Shown here: piece after piece, positions 48,091-62,180 of the stretch | Position numbering within the stretch: position 1 is the first letter of the stretch | Layout of the letters: the number at the start of each line of letters is the position of its first letter | DNA from: Oreocharis arfaki | Lineage: Eukaryota; Chordata; Aves; Passeriformes; Paramythiidae | Direction of reading: 5' to 3' | NCBI GenBank assembly: GCA_013398015.1 | Contig: VZRR01007595.1 | Location: 778,082-842,081, forward strand | DNA: 64,000 nt | Notes under the pieces: model-generated | Told to the model about the DNA's origin: nothing | Database searches by the model: none | What the model saw: only the letters and a program-made list of their open reading frames with translations | Made by a program: the position numbers and the translations under genes

Positions 48091-51000
48091 AAGAAAAATA
48101 AGCTCGTAAGAATCCTAAAATCCTATGAAAACTGGTGAAAAATCAGTAAGAGCAGTTTATCTAGCTATACCATAGCTCCAATAAAAAATGAGAAACCATT
48201 GGAAAAGGAAAAATATTTAGGAACTGAATATCATTGTAGTTTACCTGTGTGAGTCTTCTCTTCCACATGAACCAAAAAATATGTTTCTCTAATGACATAA
48301 TGACAGCTACCTTTTATATCTTTCTTTGAAGGTTTTGAAATCTTACCATTTCAACATGAGATTAATTACTTGCAAGAGAGAAAGGTGAGTTTGCCACAGC
48401 TGAGGAACTGGTTTAGTATTTTAGGGAATTAGCCATCTCTGTATTTTGATTAAGCTGTGCTGGGAAATATTTCTTCTGTACTATAAATCAGTAGAAGACA
48501 TTTTGTTTAAACTGCAAGCATAAAATATGAAATATTTTAGGCCACTTTCTACTACCCCAAATGATAATAGAAAATTTCCTGAAACATTCAGGGACTAGCA
48601 CTGTGACTTATTAGATGCCTCTCTCTCATACATATTAATTGAGAAGATATTACCTACTAAATAGAAAGCTAATTCATGGTCACAGAGCAGGCATTTGCAA
48701 GCTAACTCATACTGAGGGAGTATGCAGAGAATTTCTTTAGATAGTAAGGTGCATAAGAGCTATTTTAAACACCAGTAGCCTGATCTTAGGAAATAAGATG
48801 ACATCTGGCATATGCTGGAAGTGTTAATGTTTAAGATGAAGAAAGCAGCAATACTGGCACCCTTGGAATCTAGAAGAAGGAGTTTTATGACCAGAGTCTT
48901 TAAAACTGTGCTGCAATCCTGCTGGAGGGAATGAAACAAGCAAAAGCATCTGGTACCTGCCATCAGAGGACTGATTCCTTTCGCTGGGTGATTGACAGCT
49001 CCAGCCAAGGGGGTTGAACATTTATGGCCTACTGATCTACTGACACTGCACAAGCTATGTTTCATGTAAAAGTCTGTACTCAAATCAAAATAGAGTACAG
49101 GTGGGTGACTCATAAAATGTCTATCAGCTCTAGCACAGAAAAATAGGAAATTGTATTGAAATGGGATGTTCCAATAGAGGCCATACCTCTGATAATGCCA
49201 AAACTCGTTCCACATTAGCATTATTTATCTGGCACTTGCAAAGGTTATTGACTACTTCTACAGTGAAACAATTCAATGGGAGGTTAATTCTGGTGGGGAG
49301 AGAGGAGCCGAACCACAGCCAGTGACCCAGACCACCTTGTATCAGTACTGTGCTAGCAGAATATATTTCCAGCTGAAACACAGGAATGCTGACCCATGAG
49401 GGTCATTTTGCAAGGAATAACATCGGAAACAACAGGTCTAGGGGTGATGGAAGGAATCCATGGAGGAACCAGATTTTTCCGAAATCTCAAATCTGAGAAT
49501 GATTGAATCTTTCTTATCTCAAGAAAATTCAATTTCTATGTTGTTTACGGATGTTTCCCAACAATGATATAGCAAATCTTCCATGCTAGGGGGAAAAAAT
49601 GAAAGAACAATTATATTTCAAGATACAGCAAGCAGAAATTTTCTATAAGGTATCTGCAATATTTAAATTCTAATATTTGCATTGTGTGATAGGCTTATCT
49701 TCTTGGTATTATAACTAAATTTGATATATTGTCTACTTTCGTACTAGCAATCTGGCTTAAAAAAAAAAAGAAAAGGTATCTCTAATACTATAATGTACAG
49801 GTATGCCAGAGATTTACACTTTTCTAATAAACAGTCTGCAGCCTGATAAAACATGTGGAAATGAAGGTGAGATTTAAAGGAAACATCAGCTTTGATACCA
49901 AACGACACTGTTAGAAAATGCAGCATCTTAATATTTTAGTAGATTATTATCACCAGTAAATTTTCTATTGTCTAAAGGGCTATTACAATTCAAAATATGT
50001 TAGCACATATTAAAACAATGACTATATTAGTCATTTCAAATACATCATGCCTTCACAAAGTACCAGAAAGTCACCATCCCTGCTGCGATCATAGATTGCA
50101 GAAAATAGAAGATGTAGATTTTCATGCTTCACTGAATACATTTTTATTACATTTAATGTTATTTAAATGATTGCAGAGCATATTTGAAAAATTGGTGCTA
50201 CTTCTTTGCCCAGAAACCCTGATGAAAGACTGTGACTGGAGCAGTGAAATATATGCTAAAAGCTATCCAATTATTGGCATAAAGATTGCACAACTTTTGC
50301 CTATTATTTTCATAGTGTACATTCAACTCAATGTTTGAGCACAACTAAAAAAACAATTAAATAAAAATAATGTTGAATAAATCTTTTTTAACCAAAAATC
50401 AAAAAGCCCCACGTGTTTTATGAAGTGAATCTGTGAGTATTGAAGATAAAATGTAAAGAGTCTTTTATATAGACTGCTTAGATTTTTCAGAAATTTTCAC
50501 CTCAAACACAGAAAGAAACAGCCACGGTTTTTTAATCAGCACAGATAATCAAAAGAATAAGGGCCTTTACAGGTATCTGTCACTATCCAGAATTAAACCT
50601 CCTGCAAGGCACAAAAAGTGTGATGAATTGCATTCTCAAATATGCTTTGCAGATTTTCGGTAGCCATGAAAGGAAACCTTAACATATCAGAGAGGATGTG
50701 ACAAAAGACAACAAGGAAACTGATTTGGAGCAGAGAGGTGACATAAACTAAGTGAAAGCTGTTCTGTGGTTTAGTGGGATAGGCATCGGATCTGAACAAA
50801 CATAAAAATATACGTCGAACAAAAATATAAAAATATAAAAATATGTCTTCAATTTGAGATTCACCTAATAGAATCAACCTCTTCAACCGTGTGTTGCTTA
50901 ATTATCCAAACAGGGCAACAACAGGCTGCTTGAGCATATGTAATCTTTTCATCCTTACCTTTAAGCACAGATGGACCTGCTGAGAGTCCACGGTAAGTTT

Positions 51001-54000
51001 GCAACATCCTGTTAGTATGTGAAGACAGTAAAAAGGAATTATATTAGGTGTGAATACAGCAAAGTAATTATTTGATGTTAATACCTATGTTTTTTAACTA
51101 TTTTTAACTAGAAATTCTCATTGTTCAAATCTGCATGAAAAAGGAATGACATCTAGTGGCAGATTAAATTAGTTACTACTCTGCCATGGTAGTAAAGGAC
51201 ACTGTAAGTAAATCCATCATTTGGTTGCAGCAGCATGGCATTAAATGAAATATACTCTAGTAATCTTTATCAGTATGTTTCACTATGCATCTCTTGGAGC
51301 AATTACTGATCAAACATCTTTCTTGAGAAAAGCTAAGAGCGTACATGTGGGACGGAGCCTGAGAGAAAATAAAATACAAAAGGGGCACACTGCCAAAAAA
51401 ACATTTAAACTATACTACTAAATATGACTGCAGGAAAAAAAGCAGTATAAAATACATCTTTTTACATATTTTTTAAAAAGTGCCTTAAAACAGCCCAAGC
51501 AAATTCCTGTCTTTGCAATTTTTGGTTATTTGTGTCAATACTAGTTTTGCCCCAGTACCCTTTCTAAAGATAGGGTAGTTAGGAATGCTTTCTGATTCAT
51601 GTACTTTTTCCAAAATAAGGTAGTTCTATCCGGGTCCCATTGTACAATTTAAATAGATCAATTGAGGAAATTACTACTTTTGCACTATCACTTAGTGCTT
51701 TTTAAAATTTAGTCTTAAAATCATGCAATGAAAAAGAATAAACAAGACGAATAATAACATCATCCAAAGATAATGACCGCATCAAAAATTTAGACCAGAA
51801 TATTGAAGAGATCTGTTTTTCTTCCAACTTGATGTTTTGGGAGGATTTGAATTATTCTAATGAAACTGTATTGGTGGTTTGTTCTCAAATATGCAGTAAT
51901 TCACTGGGGCAGATTGTGGGTTATGATGGGGAATACAGACTACTGTGTTATGGCCATTTCAGATAGGGGAAGTAAAGGCAAAAGGAAATTTGATGTGGTG
52001 CCATACCACAGGCAAATTCATCAGTTTGTATTCTGCTGATTTCTCCTTTGCCTTTCAAAACCTGTACTACTAACAGGAAAGAGTCACAGCCTTTAGTTGA
52101 TACTGAATGAAACATGCTGTGAATAGAGATCAGATCCTCTCAAACCTCATTTATTGCCCAAACTTGACTTGTGTTGCAGCTTTGATAAATTACAGCAATT
52201 TCCAAATGCATGATAGGGATTCAGGGAGATATGGCATTTGCTATCATGACTGATATGCAGCTGAAGAGTGTTGGAAAATTTAAATTCATACCTGCATTAC
52301 TTTTTGTTGAGTTGTTTTCTATGTAGAATATTGGCTTGCTATGTAGGTATATTTTGCTCGTGTTTTAATCTCTGCTTTTAGAAATACGCAGTTTTATGAA
52401 TGGTTCTTCTGTACTTGGGAAAAAAAACAACTAAACAAGGCACAATGACAAGCATTCCAATAAGACTAGCAGACAAGCATTCTGTTTGCATTTCATTTTA
52501 TCCAAAGATTACTAAACTTTTACATTGAAATTATGTCAATGTAATTTCGTGTGTAACAGCCCAACTTCATAAAATTGATTGGATGGAAACTAAGCATTGA
52601 TTAGCCTAGAACTGCTCCACTTCTAATTAATGGGCAACCTGTAGACCTGAACAATATATTCTCTGGATCTCCCATACAAGTGTCCTACTCAATCAGTACA
52701 TTTCTTCAAGATTTCCAGGTCATGGGCCCACAAAATTTCAGGGGTTTTTTGTAAAGGCTTGATAACTCACTTTAAATCTGGCTGCTGGCTGAACAGGCAA
52801 ATCCCTATTTCTGCAGGTGGCCACAGTATGAACACTGAAATGGGGAGAACTGTGTTTTGGGTGAATGTAAATAATACACACATAGCAATATTCCTCTAAT
52901 AGAAGCCTTCAATACAAATTTGGAATTACTGTGTTAAGGTGTTATTTCACAAATCATTGGAAAAATTGTGTTCAGAGTTAATCCATGATCCTTCCTCACG
53001 TGCACAAGTTCTGGATTTCACCTTTGCATTGGACAAAAAGGACACCAGGATCCCCGTACAGAATCAGCTACAGCTTCAGCTACTGCCTTAATTGCTGTTA
53101 AAGATTTCAGGTCCTAAATATAAGTTTTCTAAACATAAGAAACAGAAAATGGAATTAAAATTCTGAGGGTCCTTCTATGCTGATAAACTATTTTCATTCT
53201 AACCCTCTTTCCTGTCAAGCTTCATTAGTTCTGTCATGCCCTTATTTATCCACCTCTGTCTCCCCATCACCTTCCTCCTATCTTTCCTTCCTTTCTCCAT
53301 GCTGATATAGTTCTACTCTCTTTTCCTGCCCTCCATTTTTTCTCTCATCGAGTGAGCTTGAATCTAACAATTTTTCTCAGATAATACATCACATTTCTGG
53401 GTGCTTCTGAAGTCACTTTGTCATAGACTTATTAACCCAGAATAATGAGGGCAGAACACTTGTTTAGGTAAGTCATGACCAAGCTTCCATTTGGTCCATT
53501 ATTGATCTGATGAGTCTCACAGAGCAAAACTGCCTAAATCTCAGCTGAAATAAGAAAAAGAAGTGCAGATTTGAGAAGGTGAAATCTGTTACATTGATAA
53601 AGTAATGTCTTACCAGTCTCAGATCAGAAGCACGCTGTCTACAGGTTTCATCCTTTCTGGCTGAATTTAACACCAAGTCTTCTGCAAAATGTAATGAGAC
53701 AAGAATACATTTCAAATTTCAAATGTTGAAAAGTATACATGTCAAAATTAATCAGTATCTCTCTAAATTTATTGCAGCAATTAGCTCTTTTGCCAGAGCA
53801 GATGAACCCAAGCAGCATTTTTGGCTGTAAACCTTTGGTTTCAGCTTAGTACTGCTAAAGCTTTCTTTGCACAGCAGTGCTAGACCACCATTTAGTACAT
53901 TGGCACACAAGTTTTGGTGAAAGTTAACCCTACACATTTATTTCACGAACAGTTTCTTACAATAGAATTAGACCTTACACAAACTACATCAGAAATGTGT

Positions 54001-55200
54001 GATCCACACTTTGTAAAAGCATCTGCCTCCATATTTTCTCCTAATTTCCAAATACACTAAGTGTTTCTGTTAGTGTTTACGTAGGTTCAACCAGCTAACC
54101 AAAACAAAGTGGCAGCTAGACATAATTGATAAAGGATTATTTAAATAGTGAATAGTATGGACTTTCAGATGCTGGAAAGACTGTGCATCCATAGCAGCCA
54201 CTAGCATATGTTTTTTCAACTGACTTAACAAAATTACTTCCATGTCAAATAAGCAGGGAGCTGTTATACAGTGCCTACCCTACCAATAAATATAGAGAAC
54301 ACATAGAAAACAGTTCTTTTGTTATTCACATCTATTGTACCAGCTGCTGAGAAACAAACTATTTCCACTATCACATTTTTTTCATTCTGCAAAGACATTT
54401 GTTTTTGAAGTTCTAAAGAGATACTTACCCTTTCCCCCAGAGGTAAAATTTGTCCCAGATACAATTATGCTGAATTTCAATGATGTATCTAAAAGAAGAT
54501 GTGAGCATCTCGGTTTTGCAGTAGTTAGCATATTAAAAAGGCACAGATAAGGCTCTTGCCCATAGTGTTTCTGGGGTTACTGCACTATTTCACACGCAGA
54601 ATAAATGAGGCACAGTAAAGAAAAGAAGAGTTTTCATTTGGAGATAATGTGAGACAGGACCAATCTTCAGGAACTAAAAAAACAATGAGATCTATAGATT
54701 AGAGTAACAAACCAGATGTGGGAAGACCTCGATTTTATTCTTGGCTTTGCTGCTCTTTACTCAGCTGCAAAATTTCAGCCAAGTTACTTCACAACTTCTG
54801 ACGTCCCAGTTGTCTTGGTTCTTTCGCAGGTATTCTAAAGGGCTGAGATTCTAAAGGTTGCTAGAAAGCAAAAACACCTTCAATATGTATGCTCCCAGAA
54901 GAGTGTTCCAACTCTTGGACAATGGACATTTAGTCACAATTCTAGACTCCTTATTTCCTTTTTGCTGGCTATGCAGCAGCTCACCACTCCACGTAACGGC
55001 TTCAGAAACAGGGCTTCTCCATGAGAAGGCCTGTGCACCACAATCTCTGTGGTCTGTATCAGCTTTCTGAGACCAGGTGTTTCACTGCTAAGTGTTGCAA
55101 AAGATGAGCTGCAGGCTCCTTAGAGAAGTGCCTAAAATCTCACCTTTAGGTACATCATGAGCAGCATTCTCTACCCTCAGTGACTCTGCTAGCAACTGAG
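48091..55200. other. A+T-rich unique sequence, no gene supported
   Basis: No recognised gene or mobile element. The 153-codon minus-strand frame at 48760-49221 lacks any motif I know and its length is matched by overlapping frames, so it is not called. A short exact 10-bp tandem duplication (TTTTTAACTA twice) lies at 51091-51110, and AAAAAT-type units at about 50820-50842. A weak exon-like pair on the minus strand at 53544-53681 is discussed under findings. Confidence 0.45.
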
Positions 55201-55243
55201 AGTGCTGTGTCAAGACTACAACTTACAGTCTTGACACAGCACT
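55201..55243. repeat. Perfect 17-bp inverted repeat with 9-base loop
   Basis: Left arm AGTGCTGTGTCAAGACT at 55201-55217; right arm AGTCTTGACACAGCACT at 55227-55243, the exact reverse complement; spacer ACAACTTAC at 55218-55226. The arms are near 50% G+C, so the match is not an A+T artefact. The stem is shorter than that of a typical pre-miRNA and the flanking bases do not extend the pairing. Confidence 0.97.
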
Positions 55244-58200
55244 AATTCAACAAAATGCTTATCCTCTTTTCAAACATTAATTGGCTTCTTAAATGTGATT
55301 TTTTGTGTGAAGCCACTTATTGGGTCTGTCAAAAGAACCCAGAAGTCCTTGCATGGCTGCTGTCACCTGTTCCCATGCAGGTTGCTACAAGCGCACTCCA
55401 ACACGTAGGCCTGTTGCATAGCCATTGGCAATGTGGAATAAAACCTTCATCCTTCTCAAAACATCATCTGGATACTCAGCTGAAGATCACTATCTCGAAG
55501 CACAGTAATTCAATAATACAAGGGCTCCATCTGAGCATTATAGTTTATTAGCTACATGCGTATTCTATGTAGAGACTTTTAAAAAACACATTATTTACCT
55601 AATAGGCTATAATGACTCCTTCAGTGCCTTTATAGTAGACTACATAATTTCTTCTGACTTCATGGATCATTGACATGATAGATAAATTCTTCTTTCGTTC
55701 TCCTGCAGGCACATAACTTCCATTATCATTACTGAGACTTACAAACACATACTGAGAAGAGAACATAACCCTTATTGGTATTTGTTACCCAAAGCATCAC
55801 ATTTGAGTTAACCTCTGTACTACAAAGCAGCCAAGGACAGATACTAACAATCAGATTGTTCCATGACATCCGCTATCTGTTGTGTATTTAGTTTGTTATT
55901 TATTATCCTCATCATACTTGAAAAAATGAATAGTGAAAGAATTATTAGAACACAGGACAATTAATTGCTAATTCCATGTCTAGAACTAAATCGTTGTGTG
56001 ACTTTCAACAAGTAGAAACCTCTTTAATATTTGTATAAGAAAGATAATGCTCCTTACCATGTCTCCCTCGAAGGGGCCTTGTGATGCTTAATTGATATAT
56101 GTTTGCAAACCTCTATTAAATTGTTTAACGAAATACAGTGTTTATGTGGTAAAAGAGCTCAGACTACCCCCCACAGGCATTTTCACTATATAAATTCAAC
56201 AAAATGGTGATTAAATAAAGCATTGTTACTTGCATTAACACTCCTTATAACAAGCAGAAACTGGTGTTCAAGAGATTTGCCATTTTTATAACAGAAATAA
56301 AGGTAGGATAGTGTGCAGTGCTTGACCTTTGAGATAGAAGAGACCAAGCTCTTGATAATGGAATAATAAAATTTTCAATGCACTATTTGATTAAAATGAA
56401 GAACAGATTACAGAGCTCTTTAAAGTCCTCTAAAATACATTCAAAGTTTGGCTTTACTAACAAAAAAAAAAAAGGGAAAAAAAAGATGCCACTAACGGGG
56501 ATACTAAATAGTTTATGGGGCACACAACTTCACATAGTTCACAAGCAAACACAAGCTTGCGCTGGAAGAACTTGGATAAAATAGGAAGATAAATAGGCTT
56601 TTCTCTTGGGCTTTTCTATGTTTTCTCAAATTCATAATTATTATTACTTAATTTGCTTCTATAAGACCAAAGAGCCTGTTAGTACCATAAGAACCTGCTA
56701 GAATGTTTTTTAGAATGATGATTTGGTTCTGTCAATAAAATTTGTTAATTTTATTTTTTGCTGGTTTCTGCTGTGTGATTTTCCCTTCAAAACGTAAAGA
56801 AGAGGTTGATTTGCTTATGGAAATTTCCTATTGCTGTTCTGTCAAATTTGGGATAGTTTACTGCCCTTCTCATATGAGGTGAACCTAAATCATACAGATT
56901 CTATCTTGTTGTTACATTCCAAAGTATAAAGTTCTTTAATTTTTTTTTTCCATAAAGTAAGAAAATGGAGCAAAACATTTAAGGAGTCGAAAATAATACG
57001 TGATATTTTCAATGTTGCCTTATTTCTCTGTGACATATGTTAAAGCTGAAATACAGTAACTCATCACTGTTTTATAAGCAATGTACTTCTTGAATTGGAC
57101 TTATAATACTGCAACTGCAATAGTCAGTTTTATTAAACAGATTGTCAGAGTACAGTAGGGCTTTAGAACAACTTTGTTTTGGGATTCCCCACAAGACACC
57201 TATGGCAAGAAACGTTAACGTAGGCTGTTTTTATCTAATCCTAATTTCCTAATCAGGAAAAGGATGCAATGAGAAAGAAGCTAGTGCACAAGTAATATCA
57301 GTCCAGGTTTCTTTTGCTGACTATTAAGTACATATGGTCAGCTTGGGAAGCCAGAGAACTAGAAGATGTACCGAATGACATCACCCACTTGACCTCATGC
57401 TAGCCTCAGATTCAAATGTACCTTCTGAAATATTTTTCAGAATTATTATGGGAATACAGCAAATATATTTGCAAACAAAGTTTAAAACAAATTCATTCTC
57501 ACAGGCAGTTGCTGAGGACCAAATGTATCACTAACATAATAACCTGACAACCTACACCACGGATGTTGATTGACAAAGAATCAACATGTCAGTCAATGGG
57601 AAGACGTGACATTTTTACCTTAATGTAAACTTTGGAAAGAAAAGAAAAAGGAAGTCAGAAAAAAACCCACACTAAATTATCTTCAGTGACCTGGATGATG
57701 AAAAGCAGGAGTGCATTCTTGGGCATAATTCTTCACAGGACCTACCAATCATTTATGCATCCTCAGTAAAACTGTTTCAGAGGGTGGAACAAGGGAAAAA
57801 TAAGGGAAAAATAAACTAATACAAATAGGATGAAAAATTAAGAAACAAGATACCATCTCCTGAGTGGTGAAATACGGTTTGCAAATGCTTCATGTAACTA
57901 GCAGTCTGAAGACAGTTTAGGGGATGGAACATTTTGTTTAGATGTGACAGAGTACCCCTAACCTCCTTTTCAAAGCTTTGGGTAGGGAAAGCGCAGGTAA
58001 GATAAATTATTTTCCCTCCTCAAAAGGCACTCCTAACCAGCCCATGGGAAAACATGTACATATGGCACTCTTCATCTCCTCAGCCCTTCCACCTTCAGTG
58101 CCCTCACAGATGGGGAAGATCCACAGTCCTATCTGAAGTGAAGAGACAAAAGGTGTATTTTATAAGATCTGACACTTATTTAAGACCCAAGAAGTTAAAA

Positions 58201-61200
58201 TGGTAGTCTCCCCATCAGGGAAAAAACACAATTCATTTCAAGGCATTCAGTATACATTCTTGTTTCTGCTGAGTCTTTGCTAAGATACCAATTAAAATGA
58301 CATTGGTCCGGAAGTGATATTGCTATTGCTATATTGCTGTATTGTTATTGATATTGCTATTGAGTGTGTAAGGTTAAAATTAATTGATATTTAATTGTCT
58401 GAGACTGCCGGATGCCCATGCTATTTTACCGAAAGTATTACAGATAAAATATTGCTGCCATTACAGATCCATCTCCCAAGAAGGGAACTAATACAAAAGC
58501 TTTTCAACCCTGCAATAAAGTGTCAGTGACAGACAGAGTAATCCAGAAGCATTGTGTCTCTCAAAAGCTTGCTCATTTATAACGAAATATTCATCAAATA
58601 AACATCAATCTTACATGCATGTTTAGAATGTGAAACATACATTGGCTGATACCATCGGAATGAGTAGAAATATAGATGGATTTCTTTGATTAATGGGAGT
58701 AGCTGCATTGCCTGCCTTTTTCCTCAAGCATAACTGTCCTGCATAATGCCTAGTTTTCCATTACAGTGTGCTTGTGTCTTTTCTGATCTTAGTTTTGTAC
58801 AAGCATGTACCAAATGTGGGTTAGACATAATTTAGATTTTACTTTTGTTCTCTAGTTACACTTGAGCATATAGATGAAATCTTGCATTTTCACTCTCCAG
58901 CAGTTTTGCAAGCTTTTTTTCTTCTTAATAATAAGCAAGATTAGTTCTAGATGGCTCTGAGATTTTATGTAGGCAGAAAATGGAACATCTTTATTACCTC
59001 CTTGGGGATGTTTTCTTCTTCACATATGCTCTTCTACCTCCCATTAACTTTAATGGGATTTCCTCCTGCCAATCCACATGAGAGCAAATACATCTCTAAT
59101 GTATGTAATCCTTTGTTCAAGGCCCACAAGCTTGAAGAAGAATTACTCAGGAGCCCTTTCAGAACATAAGGATGTGCAGTAGAAGATTCTTCAAACCTAA
59201 ACATATGTATTTTGACACCTTCTTTTTACATGTGTCACAAAATCCTGGGGAGAGACAAGCTCAAACAGAAAGTGAAAAAAAAAAAAAAAGGAGAGGTAAC
59301 TGTACCAAAAAAAAACCCACCAAAAAAAACCCATATCATTTTAACAAAGATTTTTTTTCATTAAAAATGTCAGAAATAAAAGGGGAAGAAAGATGTTCAT
59401 CTGCCACTCTTCAGTACTGCAGTACTACTCACTGCATCTTTCTCTATAAGGAGTCACAGCAAAATCGATGTGATACACCAAAACACTAACATGGAAACTG
59501 GTAGAAATTTGCCATTGTTCCTCAAATTTTTTTTTAATACTTATCATAATAATGATTCATTCTTATCCAGAATGCTACATCCAAGCACTCTAAGCATTAA
59601 TTACATTAATTCTCACAGCCCATCACTGAAGTTTGTATCAGCATCCTCATTTTACAGAAGAAAGGGTACACTTCTCTCCTCTTGAGCTACCTATAAAGGG
59701 CACCTGAGTATTGAAAAACTCCCACAGGGATTCATTCAAATGCTCTTCCCCTGATTAATCTACTCGAGGTAGGACTGCATCTGCAGAATTGCTTCTACCT
59801 TCAGGAAAATGGGAAGACTTGTAGAGATTTGCCTGACAGAATAAAATTGAAGGTGGCTTTTCTTTGTGGGATAATGTGCTTACAAAGGGCACTGTCCCAC
59901 TGTGCAAGGGAGGTATTGTGGCATTGATTAGTCACAAGAGAACATAATAAGTTCTTATCTCAAACTGTTAGGATTTCTTCTTTATAATACATGATTGCAA
60001 ACCACTAAGGGAATAACAATTTTTTTCCCTTTTATGTAAATTGGCTAAATACCATGATATTATGATAATTGCATTACTACAGAAAAATTGATCGCTAAGA
60101 TGTTAAATGAAGTTTTACTATATTTGCCTAAAAAAATAGGTAATTGTTATCTAATTTTAAATTAAATGACAGAATTACATCTCCCATAGCCAAACCAAAA
60201 TCTTATAAAATAATTCTATAATGTCTTTTTAGACCAAATCTGGCAAGACAAAAAATTTCACAATTGCAAAACTCTGTAGCACACTAAACAACAGAGCTCT
60301 CTAAACTGTACACACTAATTCTGAAAATATTTTAGTCCCAATATTTTACCAAAAAGCACTGGATACTCTCAGTATTTCAGTACTCAAAAAAAAGTCTGGG
60401 CTTCTGAAGATTTTCAAGGAAAAAAGGTGTACTACTCTAACTGCTGCCTCAAAAGTGCATTGATATTCATGAAAACACTTCTGGAATGTTTAATGTTAGG
60501 TTTGTTCCTAAAGACAGATTATTTTACTAGTATTGTAGAATTTTTATGTAATTTAGTCATTTTTCCTAAATGATTTTTTAAACAAAGGCCACAATCCTTA
60601 GTTCTACTAATAACTGAATTTTTTTAATTCTCCTTCCCTTGCTATTCTGCAATAGTCACTTCAGATCAGTTATTCCCATGAACGTATCCACTAGTAAAAT
60701 TAAATTGAAGCATTATTTTGAACGCACATAAAGGCTTTTGAATACAGTCATTGTAAATCTCTGCTTTTAAGACTAGAATTGCATTCATGCAGAAACAAAA
60801 TAAAAGCTACAGTCAGAAACTAAATTGATTTCTATGAATGTAAAAGCATTAAGGAGCAAAAAAAGCCATCATCATGGCTTGATGAGCCCATACAGCAGGT
60901 GTTTTGAAACTCAACATGATTTTCAACTCTAACCCTGTGCAATGACAAGAAATCAATGGTATAATGTTAATGAGGCAAATCATACTGGTATGGGAAGATA
61001 ACCTGTGAATCAGTCAAGGCCATTTTGCACAGGGATAAGTGCTTAGTCCTCTAAATTCGGACTGTAGCTCCACTGCTGAAAACTTCAACATTTAGATAGA
61101 CACCAAAATTATGATACTTCTAAAGTAAAATGCCTCAGTGTTACTGTTTGGAAAGAGTTTTAGAAACGAATTTTTGCATGTAAAAAGATACATGCAAACT

Positions 61201-61794
61201 AAGAAGTAGTAACTATAAATATTGGTAATAGTAGAAATTTAGCTACTAAAAGCCAGTTCTGATGGAATATTACTCTTTGACTGTAAGTTCATTTTCCACT
61301 GAATTCAAATGTTCTCATTGATTTCCTATTCCTGCTTGAATCCAGTAGTCAGTGTGAGAAATCCTAATGACATAACTTGGTTTGCATCAATTCATTATTC
61401 TCATGTTGTCTTAAAAAGTTTAAGTTTCCTCTGTCTTAATCACCTCTTTTCTGATCTGCTGTGGTACTTCAGAGCAACAGCATTTCGACTTTGCCATTAT
61501 TTCATCCTTCCATAAGAGGGAAGATCTCCGTTTAGATGTACACATGTAACAATATATTGGCATTTTCCTCAATGAGTAATGAGATTGCCACATCAACATC
61601 TGTCACGGACAGCAGAGGTTGACCTGAGAGCTGGGTCCACAATGAAGAGCACAATGATGATATATTAAAAGAAAAACTCAGGGTAGCACAAGGCATCCAT
61701 GTGATTTCTCTCAGAAATATGCATGCTAGATGAGCACTCATGCCATGCTAAGTGCTCGATGTCTGTGCTGCCACACATCAGGGTTCCTCTGAAA
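55244..61794. other. A+T-rich unique sequence, no gene seen
   Basis: No gene or mobile element was recognised. Simple sequence includes an 11-bp tandem duplication AAGGGAAAAAT at 57791-57812, ATTGCT/ATTGTT-type units at about 58315-58366, and A-rich tracts at about 56460-56486 and 59276-59330. Confidence 0.45.
58315..58366. repeat. ATTGCT-type hexanucleotide repeat, imperfect
   Basis: Units such as ATTGCT, ATTGCTAT, ATTGTT and ATATTGCT recur irregularly. It is a decayed short-unit repeat. Confidence 0.8.
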
Positions 61795-62180
61795 GGCTGG
61801 CCTGGCAGTTTACTAAAGCAAAAGTGGTTTGTGTATGCATAAACAAAGAGAAAAAAAAAAATTATCCTTGACTTTCCATCAGCATTCACTGTCTGGCCAC
61901 TTCCTAGGAGTCTCCACCCTTACTCCTCCTTTTCTTAGCTTTTATATCTGAGCTGACATCCTGTGGTATGGAATATCCCTTTGGCCAATTTGGGTCAGCT
62001 GTCCTGGTTGTGTCCCCTCCCAGGATCTTGCCCACCCCCAGCCTGCATGGAAAGTTGAAGAGACAGCGCCGGTGCTGCACCAGCGCTGCTCAGCAGCCGA
62101 CACAACCCTGGTGTGTGATCAGCACCTTTCCAGCTACCAGCACACAGCACAGCGTGGGAGAGCTGCTGTGGGGAAATTTG
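61795..62180 (-). mobile_element. Avian ERVL-type LTR, antisense, 5'-truncated
   Basis: On the plus strand the clearest block is TGGTATGGAATATCCCTTTG, then GGTCAGCTGTCCTGGTTGTG and TCCCCTCCCAGGATCTTGCC (61962-62040). It continues with 'AGCGCTGCTCAGCAGCCGAC', 'GTGTGTGATCAGCACCTTTC' and 'CTGCTGTGGGGAAATT', all in the order of the reversed common avian ERVL-type LTR. To the left, 'TTTATATCTGAGCTGACATC' corresponds to the promoter (ATATAAA on the minus strand). 'GGCAGTTTACTAAAGCAAAA' (near 61804) corresponds to the region just before the poly(A) signal, here mutated to AGTAAAC. The first bases of the LTR (TG start) are not found beyond about 62180. Confidence 0.85.

Noticed and set aside
48760..49221. 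153-codon minus-strand open frame
   Set aside because: No known domain, no promoter or splice context, Cys/Phe/Ser-rich composition, and overlapping open frames of 65 and 83 codons in other frames. I compared it with retroviral proteins by eye and saw no match.
55201..55243. Hairpin as a microRNA precursor
   Set aside because: The stem is only 17 bp and does not extend outward, too short for a typical pre-miRNA of about 22 bp or more plus basal stem; perfect pairing is also atypical.
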